Source of the DNA: Spirosoma endbachense | GTDB lineage: Bacteria; Bacteroidota; Bacteroidia; Cytophagales; Spirosomataceae | NCBI RefSeq assembly: GCF_010233585.1 | Contig: NZ_CP045997.1 | Location: 4,117,768 to 4,181,767, forward strand | DNA length: 64,000 nt | Direction of reading: 5' to 3' | Part shown: piece by piece, positions 46,914 through 56,593 of the stretch | Layout of the letters: the number at the start of each line of letters is the position of its first letter | Position numbering within the stretch: position 1 is the first letter of the stretch | Made by a program: the position numbers and the translations under genes | Notes under the pieces: generated by a model | Databases searched by the model: none | The model's input: the letters and a program-made list of their open reading frames with translations, nothing else | Told to the model about the DNA's origin: nothing

Positions 46914-48050
46914 ATGCCCTCCAGCTCTTTACTTTCCCCAAAGACTAGAATCAAGCAAAGCGTAACTTTCTACCAATACTGGGGCATATGGTCAGTACTA
47001 ATATTGATTTGCTTAGTCAATCCGACAACCGCTTATGGGCAGGGGCTTCGCTTACTGGGCATCCCGCTGGATACTCTGCTTAGGACCAAAATACCTCGGG
47101 TCAATTCTGCATACATTACGACCTATTATGGACGTCTGCATCTCTATCTGATCAGTGACCGTCAGGACTATACACTGCGCTTACGAGGATTGAACCACTC
47201 CTTACTTTATAAACCGAATCTGGCCTGGACGCTGGGCATTGGATTCGACTACAAATGGGCTGGAACCGAATTGACCATTAAGCTACCCTGGCTAGGCTAC
47301 AATACAGTTCAGAAAGGGAAAACAAAACCCTTTGGGATCAGTCTTAACCTTAACAATCGTCGGCTATGGATAGCGGGCCAGTATCAGTTTTATCGGGGTT
47401 TCTATGTAGCTAATCCAGATCTGCTAGAGCCCGATTGGTTGGCTCATCACTCAATGTATCCCTACAGAAATGACTTGAAAAGCCAAACTCTAGCGAGTCA
47501 TGTCCAGTATCTGTTCAATCCTTTGCGAATATCCATTCCGGCCAGCCTCCTTCAACGGGAGGGACAACGACAGGCAGCAGGTTCATGGGTTATTGGGAGC
47601 TTTTTAACTTATCAACGTATCCATGCCGACTCCGCTTTAGTCCCCTTAGCTATGCAGGCTGATTTTCCAACTGAATCGTCTATTCAAGGTGTTAATTCCT
47701 TGGCGTTAGGGGTAGATGGAGGTTATATGCAGACAATTGTGCTGGGCAAGTACTACTTTATCAACATGAGCCTACGCCCCGGTTTATCACTCCTAGTGAC
47801 TAAAACTACCTTTACCAATCAATCGCCCCTGACTCATCTGGGGTTAGGCTGGCAGGGGCTAGCCTCTTTAACATTGGGCTATAGTACCACCAGGTATTAC
47901 GGAGGTATATATGCCTCAGCGGCTTTGACCAATCGAGCCTTCAGGGATGGGTTTGTGCATACAGAGACCGACTATATACGGTTGGTAGCTGGCAAGCGTC
48001 TACGGTACAGACCTAAGGGGCTGATTAAGAAACTACCAGGACTGCAATAA
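46914..48050 (+). CDS. DUF4421 family outer-membrane protein
   Basis: This 378-residue protein has a signal region ending near TTAYGQG (~residue 44). The body shows the alternating strands of a barrel and matches DUF4421: YYGRLHLYLISDRQDYTLRL, LLYKPNLAWTLGIGFDYKWAG, QKGKTKPFGISLNLNNRRLW and YQFYRGFYV. It is probably an outer-membrane protein of unknown role. Monocistronic; a terminator hairpin lies ~170 bp downstream. Confidence 0.78.
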   Translation: MPSSSLLSPKTRIKQSVTFYQYWGIWSVLILICLVNPTTAYGQGLRLLGIPLDTLLRTKIPRVNSAYITTYYGRLHLYLISDRQDYTLRLRGLNHSLLYKPNLAWTLGIGFDYKWAGTELTIKLPWLGYNTVQKGKTKPFGISLNLNNRRLWIAGQYQFYRGFYVANPDLLEPDWLAHHSMYPYRNDLKSQTLASHVQYLFNPLRISIPASLLQREGQRQAAGSWVIGSFLTYQRIHADSALVPLAMQADFPTESSIQGVNSLALGVDGGYMQTIVLGKYYFINMSLRPGLSLLVTKTTFTNQSPLTHLGLGWQGLASLTLGYSTTRYYGGIYASAALTNRAFRDGFVHTETDYIRLVAGKRLRYRPKGLIKKLPGLQ

Positions 48051-48220
48051 TAAGAAGACCTTGACCAGATTGATGAGGTAAGCCTTCGGATTGCTCTCGG
48101 ATGGTCTAGGTCCCATTTATCATCACGAGTCTGAATCATATATTTTGGAACGGGTATGGGTGGTATCACTACATTATACCTTATTAACTTTCTGTCAATA
48201 GTGCCCCCACCCAAAACAAC

Positions 48221-48260
48221 AAACGCCTAACAAACTGATTTTCAGTTAATTAGGCGTTTT
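48221..48260. terminator. Hairpin between the DUF4421 gene and the defence island
   Basis: AAACGCCTAA pairs with TTAGGCGTTT, with an inner AACTGA/TCAGTT stem and a 3-nt loop. It could serve the DUF4421 gene. The rest of 48051-48534 shows no gene and becomes AT-rich toward the right. Confidence 0.6.
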
Positions 48261-48534
48261 GGTAGTACCCCTAACAGGTGAAAACTCGAACAAATTATTG
48301 GAAGGACTGAGAAGCATTTATGAGCTTAAAGCAATGATGGAGTTTTAAATATGACTTATAAAACAGATTGATATTGAAGAGAATACTTCTATTTGTTTAT
48401 TTTCAGTCGATGGCGTATATTTTACCAGCTCTTTTATATCTAAAGGGGTAATCTGTTCACTTCGTAAAAATGAATGCTACCAAAGCCTTTCGAGATTGCT
48501 GACTGTCACCAGAAGCCAAATCTCTATGTAGAGA

Positions 48535-49179
48535 CTATGCTAAAATGTAGTAATGATGTTGAAAGGGTAATTTTATCCAACTGATCGTGTAATCATGGTT
48601 AACAGTAAAACCGGGTCGCCCATTAGCCGTAGAACCAGCCCCGTTCCAATTAAGTTGTGTGCCAGCAGCAACATTCCTCCCCTGATGAATGGAGAAAGGG
48701 GCATACCCTATAGTCGTGTTTCTTGGCGGCTTCATGTAGGATGGATCATTACTTGCGAATATAACAATACCTCTTTTAACAAAATGGAAAACCTCCTCGA
48801 AGTATTCAATTCTTTTTATATCTTTCCAGAAATCATAACAACCAATATTCTGTGCGCCGTGGTGACCAAGTAGTACATTTACATTTTGTCCAAATACCAA
48901 ATGAGAAAGTTTCTCTTTGGTTGTCTTATACTTAATTTCAATTGGATAAAATTCATTATTTTTCTCTAAAACAATATCTATATAGATATTGTGGACGTCA
49001 TTCCATAAATAAGGTGGCATTAACTCACTAGGAACATGGTATTCATAAAAAACATTATCGTAGTTGCCTGACTGCAAGAAATAAGTATATAAATAGAATT
49101 GAATATCTTGTTCTCTGATAAAATGCTTTTTACAATTAGCAAGTGCCGTAGCAATCTGATCTAATATAGTTTGTCTCAT
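48535..49179 (-). CDS. PD-(D/E)xK nuclease-like protein
   Basis: This 214-residue protein shows, after an N-terminal helix with EQDIQFYLYTYF, the series YIDIVLEKNN (Asp68) then FYPIEIKYK (Glu81, Lys83), the D...ExK core of PD-(D/E)xK nucleases with normal spacing. The C-terminal ~70 residues are Asn/Gly-rich and unfamiliar. The coding sequence is clearly more AT-rich than neighbouring housekeeping-type genes. It is the third gene of a minus-strand run with the HExxH protein and the giant NTPase, pointing to a role in defence. The nuclease call is by motif only. Confidence 0.55.
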   Translation of the reverse strand: MRQTILDQIATALANCKKHFIREQDIQFYLYTYFLQSGNYDNVFYEYHVPSELMPPYLWNDVHNIYIDIVLEKNNEFYPIEIKYKTTKEKLSHLVFGQNVNVLLGHHGAQNIGCYDFWKDIKRIEYFEEVFHFVKRGIVIFASNDPSYMKPPRNTTIGYAPFSIHQGRNVAAGTQLNWNGAGSTANGRPGFTVNHDYTISWIKLPFQHHYYILA

Positions 49180-49261
49180 TTTTCTCTTATCAATGGCTCT
49201 TTTATTGATATGAAGACCGTTCTGTTGAATTCTAGGTGCAGCTATAGAATAGGAAAGGCAT

Positions 49262-49918
49262 TTAAATCTTTAGATTTATGATTGGTAGCATTATCAAATA
49301 TTGATCAATTCCTGCTACTTCTAGATTTTTATTCCGTAGCTCAATGATTTCTTCTTTAGATAATATCGTTTTATCTACCAATTTATCTGCCAAATTACAA
49401 ACAGCTTCTCTTACCAATGGTTGCTCAACAACCTCTAAAGATTTCCTCCAAAATATTAGAGCATTTTTGATAAATATTTCGTGGTTGTCTTGAAGCCTAT
49501 CAAGTTTAGAATCAATTATTTCATCTAAAAAACGGGTTACTTTACAAAAATCGTATGGGTTTGCTAAGTCTCCTTTACAATTATTAAATATGCGTTTTAC
49601 GTTTTCAATAGTATATTGAATTGATAGTTCATAAGAAGTTTCGGCTGCGTAACCGGCTAATAATCGTATTAGGTGCCAGCTTTGTCTATGATTAGCTAAG
49701 GAAGGGAAATCTACATATTCGTTACTATTAGGATTGTCAACAAACCCGGCAGAGGTATTATTACATTCTATTGAAATCTTATTAGGTAAATCATTATCTA
49801 ATCTAGCTGCATAAGATACAGTTATTTCACCATACTCGTACCCTAATAACCCTACAACTAAATGTGCGGCTTCATGTACAGCAGTTGCATATAACTCCGT
49901 TTTTTTATCTCTACACAT
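49262..49918 (-). CDS. HExxH metallopeptidase-like protein
   Basis: This is a 218-residue protein with AVHEAAHLVVGLLGYEYGEITV near the N-terminus (His15, Glu16, His19), a zinc HExxH motif in the style of FtsH-type M41 peptidases (HEAxH). A later helix WHLIRLLAGYAAETSYE resembles the M41 helix that follows and could provide a third zinc ligand region. There is no AAA domain, so it is a free-standing peptidase domain. It lies between the giant NTPase gene (299 bp upstream) and the nuclease-like gene (82 bp downstream). Its AT-rich composition suggests horizontal acquisition. A protease partner for a STAND NTPase is a known theme in defence systems. Confidence 0.6.
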   Translation of the reverse strand: MCRDKKTELYATAVHEAAHLVVGLLGYEYGEITVSYAARLDNDLPNKISIECNNTSAGFVDNPNSNEYVDFPSLANHRQSWHLIRLLAGYAAETSYELSIQYTIENVKRIFNNCKGDLANPYDFCKVTRFLDEIIDSKLDRLQDNHEIFIKNALIFWRKSLEVVEQPLVREAVCNLADKLVDKTILSKEEIIELRNKNLEVAGIDQYLIMLPIINLKI

Positions 49919-50217
49919 AAATCTTCTTTGCCGCTAATTAAATATTTAGGGCGCTTAATTTTATTGAATTATTGACTTTGGTTGCACTATAGTTTCCATC
50001 AAAAGCTATTCTCCATCTTTGCCTATTGCTTTCCACTTATATCATTAATCTTATGAGTTACTAATGTAATAGTTTGTCGTTGCAATTCGTCAATTGAAAG
50101 CGTAAATGGCAAAAGTTGGAAAAAATAACAGAAATGTTAACTCAAAAGATAGTTTTTTAGTTCTTAAATTCAGTCATAAATACTATAAACAATCACCATC
50201 GATAAGATAGTTATTCA

Positions 50218-53200
50218 CTATAACAGAACGATTCTCGATGCTTCTCCGTTTAGAGTCTTTTGAGTTGATTTAACGCGACTCCAACGATGTACATGTTGCC
50301 GCTGCACGAACTTGTACTTGCTACTTAATTGAGCGAAAGCCTTCTCAGAGGATAATGTCAGCCAACCGCTACCTGTTTCACTGCCTAAATGTGGAGGATT
50401 CATCCGAGTATTGCCATCAGTCCAGAAGATAGATTCAACCATGATAGTATTATCTATATCTAACCACCTAAAAACACCTTGATCGCTTAGATGCCAACCC
50501 ATTTCTTTAGCTATTCGCGGGTTGAAGGCCAACCAAGTAACAATGTTTTGAGGAGTATCAAATAGGTTCATTCCATGGTTAGCAATAATTAGCGAAGGGC
50601 TATTATCGAGAGTGATAACCTCAGCCATCATCAATCGGTTATAATTCTTGAATGCGCCATAGTCGAAGGAGAAAAGATTCTCTCTGCCTGAAAAGTCCAC
50701 GCAGCTTTCTCGAAGTTCGCTATCGTACTCCCATCCTAGACCTCGGAAGAAGCTTCGTTCAGCAAGTATAATCTGTTCACCCTGGACAAGTGTCAATCGA
50801 ATTAGACTTTGATCCGCTTTCGAGGGCCACTTTTCGTCCAATTGATAAGAACCATATTGAACGTTTTCTGGTGAAAAGATACCCTCAATGAACGATGGCC
50901 AACGTTGATGTTCTATATACCACAGATTAGGATCAAAAAACGGAACGATACCCGACCAGTCAAGCCATTTTTGAAAATAACCGTGTTCGACAAGCTCTCC
51001 TAAGATCACATTTAATACATAATCTGCTACTAGATTATATGGATATGAGATGGCTTCGATTCCGAATTCAACCGCTTGTGCGCGTAGACTTAGGGCTGAC
51101 TTCTTATCTGACAGTTCGGTATTCAGTATCTCAACGATCCGTTGGCCAAGAATCAACTCCGGGATACCGACTAATTGAGTAAGTAATTGTAATTCAGTAT
51201 CTAAGATATGAAGGACGTCATCTGCGTTTATCTTATTATCAACCCAGTGTTGATCTTCATCGAAGTTTACATAGAGAACTCCTACCTCAAATAAACGCCA
51301 ATAATCGCCCCAAGGCAATGGAGAAATAACCGTTGAAGTAGTTGACGGGAATTCACCCATTTGCCGCCAAAGTTGATAAGCGCTAACGCGAACGTTAAAA
51401 AGGCGATCCTTAAGTAACTGTTGCACATGTTGTCGGAACTGAATGAGTAAAGCTGGATGGTAATTGGCAAGATACAGCATCATACGCGTAAACATCAATC
51501 GGCCAAAGTCATCCGCATTGACAAAGTAGTCATTGAGAACATCCAAAAAAACTTGTCGTTCAACCACCAATTGATGCGCAAAGAAGACTTGAGCTGATTC
51601 TGAAACACCTTTTTCGTAACTTGTTGCCAGTCGTAAAGTAATCGTCGCTAAACAGGTTTCAGGACTTATCGTTTTTTGATCTTCTAAAATAGGTACATGG
51701 CTATCCCATTCTCCTTCGCCCATCAATCGAGTGATATAGTGCTCAATCTGTAACCACACTTCCAGCACATCATAACCAGGGCTAACGACAGGCAAAATCG
51801 TTGCTAGATCGCGTAGATATGAAATATTCCCTGATTCAATAAATGATCGAGCAAAATCAGCCCAGGCTTCCTTATGAGCAGAATCTCCATCAAGCTTGGT
51901 CAATATCCTATAGGCGGCTAAACGCTTACCTTCATCATAGTTTGTTAACCAACCTCCTCGTTCATCAGCTAACAAACGTCGCCCAATGCTTCGCGCGGTA
52001 TTAGACTGTCCAGCCTCTACTGCCAATTCGGCTAAAGCAGTTAACAGATTAAAGGCAACATGTTTATCGCCAGGAAGAGTATCTAACATAGTAGCAATTC
52101 CAGCCTCTATCAATTCCTGTTTAACTTTTTGTAATACAGGCATCCAATCAAACACACCACCATTATCAGTTAATTTAGCTTGGGGGGTAATCGACTTTAA
52201 TTCGTCAAGGTTATTGACTAAAGCAGCAATTTCTCTGTTTGTCATTGGCGTATGGCCACCCACGTGAATTTTTGTTGCGGTTCTCCAGTGGCTACGCTCC
52301 TCTGGTATATAACGTGGAGATTGATATACAACGTTAACTTCCTCTAGTACTTCCTGGTATGTTGGCCGACTTTCTGGCAAAGCATATCGATCAATATCTA
52401 ATAGAAGCTGACGAATCAATTGGCTACAGTTGGTGTGGAGCTTTATTCGATTGACTAGTTGTTTTAGGAGCGATCTATCGACTTTGGATGAATTATAAAG
52501 AAATACACTACCATAAAAACTTGCAACACTGGGAATAACCGACTCATCAGCCTCAGTCAGCAAGGTTCCCAAAAGGGAAGCTAGCCCATCTTGAAGTTTA
52601 GAGTACCCATGGCTAAGCGACCAGTTAAATAGTAAAATTCCCGCCTGAGTGTTCCACTGCCAAGTAGCATCTAATAATTCATCGCTCAGCCCTTCTGCAG
52701 CGGCACTCTGTGTTACTTGTCGAACGTATTTGATATAGCCAGCCAACCAGCGTATTCGCTCTGCAGCTTTAGTTGGCTCAAAATCATTTACACGTTTAAG
52801 CCAGCCTGCCCAGTCACTGAGCTGGTAGTCTTTCTCATTTTTAATTCCGAAAGCCTCATCTAACGAGCGTGTAACCCAACGTTTTGCATGTTCCGGTTCA
52901 TTTAATATTAACCATACATTAGCTTGCTTAAGGGCTTCTTTCTGGCGACTCATTACGTCGCTTTCTTCATTTAATAGTTCCGATTCTAATAGTTCTATTT
53001 CAGCCTTTACATATTCGCTTGGAAAACCATACTGGCCGAGGTCTAGCCAAATCTGCCGTCTTAGTTTGGCAGGCCAGAACGTTGATTGTTGAATGAACTC
53101 TTGCTTGAAAAGTTTGCCTGCTTGTTGAATTGCGTGGTGTCCGTATAAACCAATTGTATGAACTAATTCTTGGAAATAACCTTCGCGCCCCCTCTCTGCA

Positions 53201-56200
53201 AAATACCAGTAGCGATGATGGAATAGTCTTTCAGGCATCGCATAGTAAAAGCGAGCTAAAGGCAATAAGATTCGATTACTTAGATGTAATTCATGATTCG
53301 ATTCCCCACCCAACTGAGCTATTTCTCCTGCACTTCGCATCCAATTTACCAACACATTATACCCCTCTGTATCATCACCCTCTTTTTCTCTAAAGTATTC
53401 GTGAAGCCGAACAGGATCGCCTACGTATGCTTTTAGAGTGATAAACCAGAGATCAGGTCGATATTGTTCAAATGTGTTTTTATCAAAACTAAATGAGTTC
53501 AATTCCTCTAGCTCATCAACAGTTGAAATGTTATTTAACCATTCTTGTATTAAGATACTGTCGCGACGCACCTGGTAGATGAGTTCAGCCACCGAAACTC
53601 GTAATATATTCTTTGTAACTTGATTGGGGGATACTTGATTGAGTAATTGGGTAAGTACTTCGTTTGCAGACGCACCATCTTTGTCTGCCAGGCAGTCTTC
53701 AATAATCAGACGGTGCTGACGAATCAGGAAAGGCAGATTAACAGAATGTAGCTCGGATAAGTGTTGTAAGACAGTTTTCGCTAAACTACGAGTCTCTTTC
53801 TTTACACTTAATGAATCCACAAGGGTTTCCAGCATGACGGACTTTATCTGCGCTAGTTTTTTGCGCTCCTCTTCGGCTATGTGTTCATACTCTGTTACCC
53901 ATGGCGATTCTTGATAGGTAAGAGAAAGTATTTTGGGAACTAAAACCGCCGGATCAGCCCACAAAGCCACGGTACGAATCCATTCCGTCAACAATTCATC
54001 TACGTTATGAAAATGGTAGTTTATTGTAAGCTGCTGTGTTAAGACAAGCTCTTTCCTGCTCAATTCGACAGGTTCTTTCAAAGCGAATAAACGCCGTGCT
54101 TCCGAGCGATGCCCATTCCCGTATAGCAAACGCACCAATTGAAACGTTGGCTTGACTTGATCAGAAGAAAGAGTTAAGGCATACTCTGCTAAGCTGTCAA
54201 GAGATAATAGCTGAGGAAAAAGTGTAAAGAACTGTGATTGATCTTGATGATAGCTACGGTTCTGTATCTCAGCCGTTAAAAAGCCATATTCTAATAATTT
54301 GTTAAGGCTATGATGTTGAGCCGCGATCGTTAAACCTAGTCGGAGATCTTCGATAATTTGTTTTAGAGGACGAAAACGATGCCTTTGTTGGTCAAAATAG
54401 CTTGCTGAAGCTATCTCCATAAACGTTTCATAACGACCAGCTTGGTATAGGTAGTACAAATAATCATGTTGAAAGAGCCGATCACCTGAATGCTGAGATC
54501 GTTCGGCCAACTTACCATAAAGAAGCTTATCGTTTTGCTCATCAAATGTATCAGTTAGAATATCTATTGCTGATTTTTTGATCACATACTGTCGAAAACT
54601 ATTATGAAAGAAGTTTCGGTAACCGAAGAACTGGTCAAAGAATTGATCTAACAGCCGCTTTAAAAGTAGTTTCTGCGGATGTGAAAGTTGCCATTCTAGA
54701 AGCATCCGATTGTGTACACCATATCGAAGCCGAGCGATCAAACCCATCAATTCAATGAAAACTTCATTATCAGCGAACTCCTGCCAGATTGAATCATAGT
54801 ACAACACGATATCCCCATCAATCAGTGGGAATAGCTTAAGCCGATCCTCAATCTCAATTACATCTATTGAAGAAAGGCTACGCATAATGTAGCTTAAATA
54901 TAGTGGATGGCCTGCTGATCGTTGAAATATTTGATCCTGAATCGTATCTGACAATGATCTGCCTAGCTTTCGTTCAGCGATTGTCCCTACGGTAGCTTTA
55001 GAAAGCGCTTCCATTTCCACCCAACGTTCAACTTGGTCGAAAGCCTGTCGAACCGGCGGAAATAAATCATTTAACTCGTAGGTTTGACTACCCAGCACAA
55101 AATAGACGCCTTCGGGTATATCATTCGGTGCTGGTAAGAAATGTAGTAGATTTTGATTGGGATGATATTCCCGCGGAATATGATCAAGTCCATCAATAAT
55201 GATAATAGCTTTCTGACCAGTGTTTTGATATTCCTGTTTGAGTTCAACAAGTTGCCGGGTAAAAATGCTTTGTATTTGTCCTAAATCCCAAGCTGTGTGT
55301 AGCACCCCCTCTTTAAAAACACCTTGATTGGCTAACTGGACAGATAAATCATGGTAAAGATGTAGCGCGTCTCCACGAGTACTGGTACGCCCATTAGCAG
55401 CCCCTTGATTAAGGTAAATAAAATAACGAATGACTCGTTCCCTCCGACTCTTTGCCCATTCAGTTAATAGAGTCGACTTACCAGTTCCAGGTCCGCCTTG
55501 TACAAAAATGTAGCCGCCGGATAACTTATCAACCGCTGATGATATGGCTCTGAGTGTTAGCGTATTTGGTTCATACTGAGTTGGATCAACAAAAAAGTCG
55601 TGAGAGAATATCTCTTGCGTGCGTTCTTCCCAACCTAGCGCTTTTTTTAGTTCAGATGCTGTGAAAAGGACACGATGAGCCGGGTCATGTAATTCACTCA
55701 AAATGAAATCAAACAGCGCATCTGTATCCTTCTTATAAGTATGATAATGTCGATGGGAAGATCGATCAGGTAGAGTGTCGCCAAAAATCAGTGTACTCGA
55801 CTGTACGAAGTGAACAAACTTGTTCTGGTCTATTTTATAATTGGCCAGTTCTTTTTTAACGAATGAACGCCAAGAAGGAGCCAACGTTGATAATTTTCCT
55901 CCTACTCGCAAAGGGTTCCATACATTCATTATAAAATGACGGAAACTACCAATATTAACTCCATTGAGCTTAATTTGATCATTTTCAGAGGGAAGTCGAT
56001 TTGAAAGCAGATATATTCGAAGTCGCTTACCTTCAGATTGATTCGCAAAAACTAACTGTTGCCAACTGGTCAACAAGTCAGGTAATAACTGTACCAATTC
56101 TTTATATCGAAACGCTGGCGTCTTATTGGCAGCACTCCATTTAACTTGAAAGGCATGAATTTCGGTTCGCGTGGCAAATTGAATATCATCTAATTTACCC

Positions 56201-56343
56201 GCTTCTGGGTCTCCGATTTTTATCCATGCTAGAGTATTATCGACTAATTCGTCATACACCTTCGCAGCAAATAATCGAAACTGTGGATACTTACCGGCAA
56301 AGTCAATTCGGTCGCCTTGGGCCGAAGCAAGCGTGGAGTTCAT
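50218..56343 (-). CDS. Giant STAND-type NTPase with N-terminal nuclease-like domain (Avs-like)
   Basis: I take ATG 56343 (MNSTLASAQGDR) as start; a TTG eight codons upstream is less likely. The 2041-residue product has an N-terminal domain with GDPEAGKLDDIQFATRT (Asp52/Asp53) and EIHAFQVKW (Gln66, Lys68), the D...QxK pattern of DUF4297/Cap4-like nucleases. Next comes a P-loop NTPase: FVQGGPGTGKSTLLTEW (~283-291) and Walker B AIIIIDGLDHIP (~380-390). From ~600 to the end it is a long helical array consistent with TPR-like repeats, plus a beta-rich last ~300 residues. This order matches Avs proteins, which recognise phage proteins with the C-terminal repeats and then activate the nuclease. Identity to any known Avs type was not testable here. 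Confidence 0.75.
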   Translation of the reverse strand: MNSTLASAQGDRIDFAGKYPQFRLFAAKVYDELVDNTLAWIKIGDPEAGKLDDIQFATRTEIHAFQVKWSAANKTPAFRYKELVQLLPDLLTSWQQLVFANQSEGKRLRIYLLSNRLPSENDQIKLNGVNIGSFRHFIMNVWNPLRVGGKLSTLAPSWRSFVKKELANYKIDQNKFVHFVQSSTLIFGDTLPDRSSHRHYHTYKKDTDALFDFILSELHDPAHRVLFTASELKKALGWEERTQEIFSHDFFVDPTQYEPNTLTLRAISSAVDKLSGGYIFVQGGPGTGKSTLLTEWAKSRRERVIRYFIYLNQGAANGRTSTRGDALHLYHDLSVQLANQGVFKEGVLHTAWDLGQIQSIFTRQLVELKQEYQNTGQKAIIIIDGLDHIPREYHPNQNLLHFLPAPNDIPEGVYFVLGSQTYELNDLFPPVRQAFDQVERWVEMEALSKATVGTIAERKLGRSLSDTIQDQIFQRSAGHPLYLSYIMRSLSSIDVIEIEDRLKLFPLIDGDIVLYYDSIWQEFADNEVFIELMGLIARLRYGVHNRMLLEWQLSHPQKLLLKRLLDQFFDQFFGYRNFFHNSFRQYVIKKSAIDILTDTFDEQNDKLLYGKLAERSQHSGDRLFQHDYLYYLYQAGRYETFMEIASASYFDQQRHRFRPLKQIIEDLRLGLTIAAQHHSLNKLLEYGFLTAEIQNRSYHQDQSQFFTLFPQLLSLDSLAEYALTLSSDQVKPTFQLVRLLYGNGHRSEARRLFALKEPVELSRKELVLTQQLTINYHFHNVDELLTEWIRTVALWADPAVLVPKILSLTYQESPWVTEYEHIAEEERKKLAQIKSVMLETLVDSLSVKKETRSLAKTVLQHLSELHSVNLPFLIRQHRLIIEDCLADKDGASANEVLTQLLNQVSPNQVTKNILRVSVAELIYQVRRDSILIQEWLNNISTVDELEELNSFSFDKNTFEQYRPDLWFITLKAYVGDPVRLHEYFREKEGDDTEGYNVLVNWMRSAGEIAQLGGESNHELHLSNRILLPLARFYYAMPERLFHHRYWYFAERGREGYFQELVHTIGLYGHHAIQQAGKLFKQEFIQQSTFWPAKLRRQIWLDLGQYGFPSEYVKAEIELLESELLNEESDVMSRQKEALKQANVWLILNEPEHAKRWVTRSLDEAFGIKNEKDYQLSDWAGWLKRVNDFEPTKAAERIRWLAGYIKYVRQVTQSAAAEGLSDELLDATWQWNTQAGILLFNWSLSHGYSKLQDGLASLLGTLLTEADESVIPSVASFYGSVFLYNSSKVDRSLLKQLVNRIKLHTNCSQLIRQLLLDIDRYALPESRPTYQEVLEEVNVVYQSPRYIPEERSHWRTATKIHVGGHTPMTNREIAALVNNLDELKSITPQAKLTDNGGVFDWMPVLQKVKQELIEAGIATMLDTLPGDKHVAFNLLTALAELAVEAGQSNTARSIGRRLLADERGGWLTNYDEGKRLAAYRILTKLDGDSAHKEAWADFARSFIESGNISYLRDLATILPVVSPGYDVLEVWLQIEHYITRLMGEGEWDSHVPILEDQKTISPETCLATITLRLATSYEKGVSESAQVFFAHQLVVERQVFLDVLNDYFVNADDFGRLMFTRMMLYLANYHPALLIQFRQHVQQLLKDRLFNVRVSAYQLWRQMGEFPSTTSTVISPLPWGDYWRLFEVGVLYVNFDEDQHWVDNKINADDVLHILDTELQLLTQLVGIPELILGQRIVEILNTELSDKKSALSLRAQAVEFGIEAISYPYNLVADYVLNVILGELVEHGYFQKWLDWSGIVPFFDPNLWYIEHQRWPSFIEGIFSPENVQYGSYQLDEKWPSKADQSLIRLTLVQGEQIILAERSFFRGLGWEYDSELRESCVDFSGRENLFSFDYGAFKNYNRLMMAEVITLDNSPSLIIANHGMNLFDTPQNIVTWLAFNPRIAKEMGWHLSDQGVFRWLDIDNTIMVESIFWTDGNTRMNPPHLGSETGSGWLTLSSEKAFAQLSSKYKFVQRQHVHRWSRVKSTQKTLNGEASRIVLL

Positions 56344-56593
56344 TATGATTTGTTTGTCTATAACCAAAGTTAATTCTTTTGACTATAGCAATTCTAAGTG
56401 GCCAACTGATCAAATCACTTACTCTCAAAGAAAAGTAAAGTTGCCGGACTGTTGAATAGGATATGGCGGCTTTCTAACATTAGATTTTACGACGAAAGAA
56501 GATAATGGTGGTCAATTACTAATTTACAGCATGTGTCATGGATATTAGGTAAATTGGTAGCCTGATGAATTAATTATTTCGTATAAGATCCCA
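56344..56593. promoter_or_regulatory. Divergent promoter region of the two giant NTPase genes
   Basis: These 250 bp are the only non-coding DNA between the two large divergent genes and must contain both promoters. The sequence is AT-rich. I could not fix a Bacteroidota -7 TAnnTTTG box with confidence, and I see no long palindrome. Confidence 0.5.

Noticed and set aside
56344..56593. Possible promoter boxes in the divergent defence region
   Set aside because: Several loose matches to TAnnTTTG exist in AT-rich DNA; none has a convincing -33 partner at the correct distance.
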